Shown here one piece after another: positions 1-12,897 of a DNA stretch of 12,897 nucleotides. A program made the translations under genes and the position numbers. The notes below the pieces were generated by a model. That model searched no databases and had not been told where the DNA came from. It saw nothing but the letters and a program-made list of their open reading frames with translations. How positions within the stretch are numbered: the stretch's first letter is position 1; each line of letters opens with the position of its first letter. This stretch comes from Chloromonas sp. AAM2 (taxonomy: Eukaryota; Chlorophyta; Chlorophyceae; Chlamydomonadales; Chlamydomonadaceae). The stretch spans positions 1 through 12,897 of the forward strand of contig QAXH01000689.1 of the NCBI GenBank assembly GCA_004335635.1. The letters are read 5' to 3'.

Positions 1-7487
<7,487 letters not shown>

Positions 7488-8370
7488 ACTGCTGCTGCAA
7501 ACGCATCTAGGCATTTCTACGGCTCACTGTGGCATAACTCTGTTTAGCAGGATTGATGACTTCGAACGCACCTTTCATGAGTTGCTAGTTTCTGCCCATG
7601 GTGCACCGGAGCCTTCCTGGCGTTGTGACTATTATACAGCCTCTGCATTCCTGAAGACTTGCTGTGGCAGTCAGTTAGCCAGTCAGTTGTCTGAAATCAC
7701 CGGTGACGGAAATGGACCCACGCCTACAGCACTGTGGACTGAATACTATATCTCAGATACACGCAAGAACTTTGACATTCACTCATGATCATTCGCTCAC
7801 ATCACTGCCAACCAAAGCAGCCAAGGCAGCATTGGCATTTGGTAGAGCTTCAGGCGTGTGTTGCATCATGCATCACCATGGCTGCCGCACCCACTGGAAC
7901 TAGCTCATGCAGCTGAGCGTGCAAACCATTGCTGCTGGGCCAGCTGCGGTTGTTTGAGGCAGGCTTCAGTGCGCATGTTACCCTGACAGGAGATGCCACT
8001 GAGAGCGCAGTGGGTACGCCGTGATTGAGGTAATCAGTGCGATTGGCTTCGACCATAGGGTGGTGGATGATGAATTGCTTGTCAATTTCAGGGTGTATGC
8101 TCTATCTATGCCAGCGTATGATATCGATGGCGTTTTGCCCCGCACTTGAATCTGTTTGAACCGGTGATAATGGGGTGCTTGGGCAGGTCACCAAGAGTGA
8201 TGCGCGACCGGCTGTACTGGTGGTGTGAAAGTGGACAGAGCTTTGGAGAAACTGAAGAGCAAGCAGAAGTTGGGACTCTCTGACATGTTACAACGCTTAA
8301 CATAACGGGACTTGATATGTGAGCTGATCACTCAGCACTCATCAAATGCTTCACCAAAAGTACAAGCTGA

Positions 8371-8375
8371 TGTAA
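8371..8375 (+). terminator. Candidate poly(A) signal TGTAA for PRP16
   Basis: TGTAA is the usual volvocalean poly(A) signal. This is the first plus-strand copy I see after the stop, 884 bp downstream, within the string agctgatgtaag. Confidence 0.4.
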
Positions 8376-8718
8376 GTACACAAGTCTCCTATAGCAAATC
8401 AGGTACTCGGTGACAAAATGTCGATTTCTGATCACCGGTGCTCCTGGCCTGCCCTGCCGTCTTCCAACAGCCTGAGCACAAACAGAACATTTCTCAACAT
8501 CCAACATCTAATCTCACAACAACCAACTCTCAAAACTCAACCAAAAACTCGTCTAGCAACCACAAGAGGAGCAACCACATGTGGAGGGAACGAAGCGTCT
8601 GAAATAGCAAGTGATAAGCAGTTGCCTTTGGCAAAGACGAGCCACCATTCTCTCAATACCATTTCACAACTTGTCTTGAAGAAGGGAGGGACTCCAGCCG
8701 TACACATCTACCGTACAA

Positions 8719-8740
8719 GGCTGATGTAGGCTGATGTAAG
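8719..8740 (+). terminator. Candidate second poly(A) signal with doubled ggctgatgtaRg
   Basis: ggctgatgtagg is followed directly by ctgatgtaag, giving a TGTAA at 8735-8739. The same ggctgatgtaag word ends the dispersed repeat copy at 10147-10229, so this could instead be a repeat remnant. Confidence 0.35.
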
Positions 8741-9063
8741 GCAAGGGCAGGAACCATCATTTGCATCATGCCTTAGAGTGCATTAGGAAGTGTTCGGCAA
8801 TACAGTGCGCCACTGAACTTCTGAAACTGCATCACGTTGACATCTGAATCTTCAAAACTGGATCATTATTGCAGTTTGCTTGGCAAAAAATGGAGTTTTT
8901 CGTGGGGGCAAAAACATTGGGACAGGGTTAGTCCCTAATCACAGCACTGTGGGCAAAGAAAGGCGTACTGCCAAAGGCTGTCAGGCATGGATTGAGCAGG
9001 CTTGGGCCAGACTTTGTTTCTCGTCCTTTGTTTCTAGCTGCGATGGCAACCGTGAAATCTCTG

Positions 9064-9148
9064 CATGTACCAGTGGATGTGTAGCACAGGTGGGCTCTCT
9101 GATTCCCCTTTACACGGTGCTATGCGATTTCGGCCAGGCTGGTGTGAG
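9064..9148 (+). repeat. Dispersed repeat copy A
   Basis: Shares with copies B and C the core gtgctatgcg, tt(c)cgRcYaggctg and a TG/AG end, and with C also ggatgtRta, acaggtRg and ctttac. It ends two bases before the minus-strand stop codon, so it starts the kinase-like 3' UTR. Confidence 0.8.
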
Positions 9149-9149
9149 T

Positions 9150-9509
9150 TCATTCTTCCGCGGGTCGTGCGACTTTGCTGCCTTTGGCCACCTGCAGACT
9201 GCCCCGCGCGTACAGCCTGTGATTGCGGCTCTGTGCATTTCCCGGCAGAGTGGTACTGTGTTGCTGCTTCGCACCAAAGCCCAAGCCAAGGCTTCGGCAA
9301 AGCGCTGCGCACGTTTTTGCAGCCGCGCCAACAAGGCCACCGGACGCTGCCCATGCTGCAAGACCGCTGCTCGCCTGCGGCCCTCCTTCTTGTGCGTTCA
9401 GCGCTGCCTGGGACAGCAGCTCCTCGCCGGCCTCCTGTCGGGTGATCCACTCGTGAGTCAACAAATGCTCGGCACTTGGCCGCTGGCGGGGATCCTTGGT
9501 CAGGCACGC
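9150..9509 (-). CDS. Kinase-like last exon: subdomain XI and C-terminal tail
   Basis: Acceptor tgtcgcag precedes 9509; stop TGA is at 9152-9150. It encodes ACLTKDPRQRPSAEHLLTHE then WITR, with the conserved subdomain XI Arg. An Ala/Gly-rich tail of about 97 residues follows, without recognised motifs. A possible donor, CTGCAG|gtggcc near 9196, could send the transcript to further exons, so the tail end is less sure than the kinase part. Confidence 0.82.
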   Translation of the reverse strand, partial: ACLTKDPRQRPSAEHLLTHEWITRQEAGEELLSQAALNAQEGGPQASSGLAAWAASGGLVGAAAKTCAALCRSLGLGFGAKQQHSTTLPGNAQSRNHRLYARGSLQVAKGSKVARPAEE

Positions 9510-12299
9510 CTGCGACAATGAACACGAATGATCGTTAAACAGCTGATTGTAGGACGAAACCAGGAAGCGGAACTGAAGGGCTGCTGCGCTCACAGGGAGC
9601 GCAAGGTTGCTTGCTCACTTGCTTGAAAGCCAGACAAAGCACGCAGTGTGTGCCCTGACTGCCAGTATACACGGTAACACGTGCGGCGGCGGTTGTGTTG
9701 GAGCCAATTTTAGGACACCCGATGAGTCGCATGCAAGGTCACGTGATTGAAAGCCAGACAACAGCAATGTGCCAGGGCCGCCAGGGTACATGACTCCTTT
9801 GTTCAATGCATGATTGACATACCTGCATGAACGAGACACACTGCGGTGAGACATTGTCCGGGAACACGACGATGTCGGCCCACATGATGAGTGCAGCGGC
9901 CAGCAGCTTGTCGTCCGCCTCAAAGGGCAGGCAGCCGCACATCAGTTCGTGCACCAGGCAGCCAACCTGCAGCGATTGGGCACGAATCACCCTGACGGGG
10001 AAGCCCGGTGTAGATGGGTGCATAACTGGGTCGGTCGCGCAAGAATTTAATTGAAAACTCGGCCATGCTCTGATGTCTGAGCGAGTGTAGGCGAGGCGGG
10101 TGAGTATGCGAGTGTGAGACCAGGCGGGTGAGTATGCTCCGAGGGGACTGGCCAATCGTTTTGTCACTGCAATTTAGGACAGGTGGGCCCCTTTTCAGTG
10201 CTATGCGATTCCGGCTAGGCTGATGTAAGATACAATCAATGGTGGTGCAATCAATGGTCATCACTGGTCACATGCTAGAAGCGAATGCGTTCATGGATGG
10301 CCAGCTGACTAGGTGTGGACTTGCGTACGGGCCATTGGTATGCTGCATTGATATGCTCCAGCCGACTAGGTGTGGACCACTTGGTGCGATGGACGGACAT
10401 TTGAATGCTCTGGGGGTGACTCTTGGAAACATTGCCGCCTGTTGGCCATCTGTGTAAAGAACATATTGAGTAAAGGAGTGTGGCCCACTTCGTGCCAGGT
10501 TAAAGGCAACGCTTGGAGTATTGCTTCCGTTGCTATGGATCTTGAACCATAGCGCTATAGGCTCTCGCTGAGCACAGTCCATTGCAACAGTTGTTGCCCA
10601 TCGCTCACCTGCCAAATGTCCACTTTCTCGTCGTAGCTCTCCTGCCACTCCCACGGGTTATGTGGGATGATGACGTCAGTGTGTGAGGACTTGCCCGTCT
10701 GCCTGCTGGCAAAGCTGTTGTTGCGGGCATCATTAGGCTGCAGGCCACCAGAGGCACAGGCCTCCTGGTTACCAGCCTCAGAGAACCCCACTCCCCCTCG
10801 CCGTGTGAACGTGTTGGCAAGTGCCGCCAGCAACGTCCCGCCCGCCCCGCTGCGTGCCTCATCCAGCCCTGGAATGTGCCCGCTGGGATTGACCCATGGC
10901 TGCACTGGGCTGGTGGGCGGGGTTTCTGAAAAGGTGAGCCTTGCGCTGCCACCATTCCAGCTAACCCCTTCACGACCCTCTGCCACGGCTTGTGCTGTGC
11001 GCCCCTGCCGACGCTGCTGATGGCTAACCCTTTCGGTCCGGTCAGCCATTTCATTGAGCAGTGGGCCAGCGGATTGGCCGTTCCCTTCGGAGGTTTCAGA
11101 GGCCCCGGTATGAAGCTCTGATGTGCCCATGAGGCTTGAAAGGGCGGCGTTTGCAGCCTGCTTGCGCCGCGCCTTGCGGGCGAGTGACTTGCCGGAATGT
11201 TTGCTACCCTGCCGCTCATCCTCAGCCTGCACACATCAATTTGCATACATGCAACGTATGGCGTGATTGTAGGCATGCTATGGTACTCGTGCACAACAGT
11301 CGCATCTAGCCCAGCTGCATCAATTGCTGATTGGCACATGCATGTCGCGGGAAATTCTAGGTGGTTTGAGCACACAGAAAGACGTTCTTACAGATATGCA
11401 AGGTTCTGTGTCACAAGTGCAGTCTCGAAGTGGCAGGAAAAGGCTATGCTAGGACGTCAGAATGAGTGTAATGCTCGCATGTGACCTGTTCATTTTGTGG
11501 CGCTTTGCGGGGTGCGGCCCCTGGAATTGAGCTATGCGCCAGACCAGGCAGGCGACTGTGCTCTGTGGGCACTGGTCAATTATTTTGTCACACATATACC
11601 GATGGATGTATACAGGTAAGACAGGTAGACTTTCTGAATCCTCTTTACAAAGTGCTATGCGGTTCCGACTAGGCTGATCTCAGGCCTCAGCACGTAGGAT
11701 TGAGGCAGCATATTACCTTCAACGGCTATGCAGGGCTGAACCTGGCTGGCGGCCCTTACCTTGATGGATAGCATCTCAGGCGCCATGTAGTCGAGGAATG
11801 AGCACTTGTCCACCAACTCGTCCTGCTCCATGCTGGCCATGGACGAATAACTGCCAAGACGCAGCTTGCCATCGCGACCAAATAAGATGTTTTCCGGAAA
11901 CAAGGCTCTGCACAAGCAGCGGCAGCCACACAAGGCATCAATCTATGTTTGCAGTGCGCCTCAGATCCTCAAGTAAGAACACAAATAAGAAGTGATAGAC
12001 AAAGTGCTGCAAGTCTGCACAGTGTGACTCAGATACACTGGCACATTCATGCACGTGTCATGTATAGGGTCTGCACGGGTGATCATCCCAGTACTTCAAT
12101 GTGAACCGCACCCCAAAGTAGTGCGGTGAAGTCACTGCCTTCCGAGCTGCTGCATGAAGGCAAGCGGGTATCCTCTTGGCACTCTCTGGTGCAATTTCCT
12201 GCGCAGCCTTACCGATGCACAATCTTCTGTGAGTGCAGGTACGCCAACACTGTCAGTAACGGCTTGATGACCTGCAGAGCCATGAACCTCTCAGTGTAC
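9150..12299 (-). CDS. Predicted protein pseudokinase, 3' part, five exons
   Basis: Exons in transcript order: 12299-12213, 11907-11760, 11226-10609, 9966-9823, 9509-9150. Phases agree at every junction and give 451 codons plus TGA. Counting from the first full codon: helix alpha-E ending YLHSQKIVHR (20-29), catalytic loop ALFPENILF (30-38), activation segment start LRLGSYSSM (44-52), DYMAPEML (68-75), a long insert (79 to about 275), YDEKVDIWQ (276-284), GCLVHELMCGCLPFE (286-300), DPRQRPSAEHLLTHEWI (338-354), then a ~97-residue tail. HRD is HRA, the following Lys is Phe, and DFG is SYS, so phosphotransfer is not expected. Overall layout (DYMAPE, linker, YDxKVDxW) resembles Aurora-like kinases of green algae. 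No N-lobe was found in the window. Substrate, partner and location are unknown. Confidence 0.85.
9510..9822 (-). other. Kinase-like intron between the last two exons (313 bp)
   Basis: On the minus strand it starts gtatgt and ends tgtcgcag. I see nothing else in it. Confidence 0.8.
9823..9966 (-). CDS. Kinase-like exon: subdomains IX-X
   Basis: Acceptor cgctgcag precedes 9966 and donor gtatgt follows 9823. Forty-eight codons: VGCLVHELMCGCLPFEADDK, then IVVFPDNVSPQCVSFMQ. The GxLxxELxxGxxPFE pattern is helix alpha-F to alpha-G of a kinase C-lobe. Confidence 0.9.
10081..10135 (+). repeat. 27/28-bp tandem repeat, two units
   Basis: Unit 1 at 10081-10107 and unit 2 at 10108-10135 both begin gcgagtgt and end aggcgggtgagtat. 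Within the kinase-like intron 10608-9967. Confidence 0.85.
10147..10229 (+). repeat. Dispersed repeat copy B
   Basis: actggccaatcgttttgtca, ggacaggtggg, then gtgctatgcgattccggct and aggctgatgtaag. It lacks the middle part seen in A and C. It lies in the kinase-like intron 10608-9967. Confidence 0.8.
10232..10377 (+). repeat. Short direct repeats in the kinase-like intron
   Basis: caatcaatggt occurs at about 10232 and again 15 bp later. Separately, ccagYtgactaggtgtggac-type words occur at 10301-10320 and 10358-10377 (one difference). The gactagg word is shared with the dispersed repeat. Decayed repeat DNA. Confidence 0.75.
10609..11226 (-). CDS. Kinase-like exon: 206-codon low-complexity insert plus YDEKVDIWQ
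   Basis: Acceptor tgtgcag precedes 11226 and donor gtgagc follows 10609. It is 206 whole codons in phase 0 on both sides. It starts AEDERQGSKHSGK, then a basic cluster KSLARKARRKQ that could be a nuclear localisation signal. It is rich in Ser, Gly, Ala and Gln, with SETPPTSP as possible proline-directed phosphosites. The last residues YDEKVDIWQ bring back the kinase fold (subdomain IX). The open frame through 618 bp supports a real exon. Confidence 0.85.
11227..11759 (-). other. Kinase-like intron (533 bp)
   Basis: Minus-strand gtaagg to tgtgcag. It contains repeat copy C; the rest shows nothing identifiable. Confidence 0.82.
11571..11683 (+). repeat. Dispersed repeat copy C
   Basis: actggtcaattattttgtca, ggatgtataca, gacaggtaga, ctctttacaaagtgctatgc, then ggttccgactaggctgatc. 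This is the longest copy. It lies in the kinase-like intron 11759-11227. Confidence 0.8.
11760..11907 (-). CDS. Kinase-like exon: catalytic loop, degenerate DFG, APE
   Basis: Acceptor tgtgcag precedes 11907 and donor gtaagg follows 11760. The first base completes Arg of HR; the rest reads ALFPENILFGRDGKLRLGSY, SSMASMEQDELVDK, then CSFLDYMAPEMLSIK. The catalytic Asp position is Ala and the metal-binding DFG is Ser-Tyr-Ser, while the structural PEN and APE motifs are kept. Confidence 0.88.
11908..12212 (-). other. Kinase-like intron splitting the HR(D) motif (305 bp)
   Basis: Minus-strand gtaagg to tgtgcag, splitting the Arg codon of the catalytic loop. No other content seen. Confidence 0.82.
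12213..12299 (-). CDS. Kinase-like exon: alpha-D/E helices and start of HRx motif
   Basis: On the minus strand, acceptor tatgcag precedes 12299 and donor gtaagg follows 12213. It encodes YTERFMALQVIKPLLTVLAY then LHSQKIVHR, with the Arg codon split as CG|A. The IKPLLxxLAYLHSxxIVHR pattern is unmistakable for a Ser/Thr kinase C-lobe. The preceding exon must end in two bases of a codon. Confidence 0.87.
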
Positions 12300-12663
12300 C
12301 TGCATATTCAAGGTGCGGCCAGGATCAGGTAATGATCGACACGTGGAACGAATTCAAGCAAAACCTAAAGACAGCACCAGCCCCACAATCTTTGTGGAAA
12401 AAAGATGTTTGCCAGTTCTGGGACAAATTCTGTGGACTGACGCTGGAACCGGTGTGTTTGTGTTGTGTAAACTGGGTCCTGTGATGGTTCCAGTGTTGAC
12501 GTGTACGAGTGGGCTGGGCCAGTGTCATCTGATCACCATGGTGTGTCGCTGATGTATGTGTGTTGCTAGATGGTGTGTTGCATTGTCATGATACTGGGAT
12601 ACACACTTTTGATGCCAGTCACACTGTCACGCTTTGCCTGAAAATGGTTAGTGTGATGGGTCA
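12300..12663. other. Unassigned stretch upstream of first recognised kinase exon
   Basis: No frame on either strand shows the glycine loop, VAIK or hinge expected before the alpha-D helix. A possible acceptor ccattttcag precedes an 18-codon minus-strand frame near 12638-12585, without recognisable content. Most likely intronic. Confidence 0.4.
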
Positions 12664-12897
12664 TCAATGTAATACTGATATACTGGCTTCAGAAGTCTGG
12701 ATGTAAGTCGCCACCAAGTGTTCCAGCTGCTTCACTCTCTTGAGTAAACTTGTGTGTTGCGCACGGAGACGTCCCATAGCCTGTTTCCAATTCTCTCTTC
12801 TTCTTGGTCGATGTGCCTCTGTGTTCGGCTGGGACGGAGGACGAGGCGGCGCATGCCCTTCGCCCAATGGTGGGTCTTCAACTGCCCATGTGGTCAC
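12664..12897 (-). CDS. Possible upstream exon of the kinase-like gene, coiled-coil-like
   Basis: The frame is open from the window end to a stop at 12664. It has a Pro-rich stretch (GEGHAPPRPPSQP), a basic patch RPRRRENW, and a helical segment (QAMGRLRAQHTSLLKRV then KQLEHLVATY). The helix could be a coiled coil or a divergent kinase alpha-C/beta-4. Donors inside it (gtggcg, gtatat, gtatta) do not give the phase needed to join 12299 directly, so another exon would be required. It may not be coding. Confidence 0.35.
   Translation of the reverse strand: MTTWAVEDPPLGEGHAPPRPPSQPNTEAHRPRRRENWKQAMGRLRAQHTSLLKRVKQLEHLVATYIQTSEASISVLH

Larger units (their letters stand above)
7488..9149. other. Convergent intergenic / 3' UTR region
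   Basis: This lies between the PRP16 stop and the kinase-like stop on the opposite strand. No open frame here shows recognisable protein sequence. About 8466-8570 is a strongly strand-asymmetric A/C-rich stretch. Plus-strand TGTAA sites occur at 8371-8375 and 8735-8739; minus-strand TGTAA sites at 9114-9110 and 8292-8288. Most of it is probably 3' UTR of one or both genes. Confidence 0.7.
9967..10608 (-). other. Kinase-like intron (642 bp)
   Basis: Minus-strand gtgagc to ctgcag. It contains repeat copy B, the 27/28-bp tandem repeat and short direct repeats. Confidence 0.82.

Noticed and set aside
8418..8729. 103-codon plus-strand frame in the intergenic region.
   Set aside because: The composition follows the A/C-rich DNA, there are no recognisable motifs, and it ends in a repeat-like word. 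Not supported as a gene.
8880..9521. Long plus-strand frame of 213 codons, and overlapping minus-strand frames.
   Set aside because: It is antisense to the last kinase-like exon, whose subdomain XI sequence is clear. GC-rich coding DNA gives such shadows.
10605..11375. 256-codon minus-strand frame overlapping the insert exon.
   Set aside because: The neighbouring frame (11226-10609) has matching splice phases on both sides and ends in YDEKVDIWQ, so this one is the shadow.
11908..11942. Minus-strand read-through upstream of the PEN exon gives LCGCRCLCRALFPEN, which lines up residue for residue with LHxxxxxHRDxKPEN.
   Set aside because: The exon at 12299-12213 supplies a far better LHSQKIVHR and its donor phase matches the acceptor at 11908 exactly. 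The similarity is a coincidence within the intron end.

Overview
The window reads as nuclear DNA of a volvocalean or chlamydomonadalean green alga. It holds two intron-rich genes that converge on a non-coding stretch at 7488-9149. The lineage call rests on many short exons (85-210 bp for most), 0.2-0.9 kb introns with GTGAGT/GTAAGG-type donors and TGCAG acceptors, moderately GC-rich exons, TGTAA motifs downstream of the stop codons, and telomere-like TTAGGG/TTTAGGG strings in introns. Nothing prokaryotic, viral or CRISPR-like was seen.

Plus strand, 1-7487: the 3' part of a gene for the spliceosomal DEAH-box ATPase PRP16 (human DHX38). I resolved 14 exons by matching the conserved protein to splice sites of compatible phase. 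The fragment runs from the DEAH motif (helicase motif II) at the left edge through motifs III-VI, the winged-helix and ratchet region, and the OB-fold region to a conserved C-terminal Leu-Gly-Leu and stop. About 571 codons lie in exons 2-14, plus about 15 in exon 1. The N-terminal third, with the Walker A motif, lies left of the window. Two introns (7 and 9) start with GC rather than GT. The first exon carries a 5-bp tandem duplication at its donor that breaks the expected frame.

Minus strand, 12299-9150: five phase-compatible exons (451 codons and a stop) of a protein kinase-like gene. They cover the alpha-D/E helices, the catalytic loop, the activation segment, a 206-codon exon containing a long low-complexity insert, and the C-lobe to its end. 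The catalytic loop reads HRA-L-F-PEN instead of HRD-x-K-PEN, and the DFG position reads SYS. The product is therefore predicted to be a pseudokinase. I could not find a recognisable ATP-binding N-lobe between 12300 and the window end. A coiled-coil-like or alpha-C-like open frame at 12664-12897 may be an upstream exon.

Between and within the genes are remnants of repeats: a family of three ~85-110 bp copies (9064, 10147, 11571) lying in or just downstream of the kinase gene, a tRNA-like SINE fragment in PRP16 intron 12, a decayed duplicate of an exon start in intron 9, a G-quadruplex motif in intron 7, and several short tandem repeats. The two genes have no evident functional link. Their arrangement is simply tail-to-tail, with candidate poly(A) signals that would make the 3' UTRs overlap.
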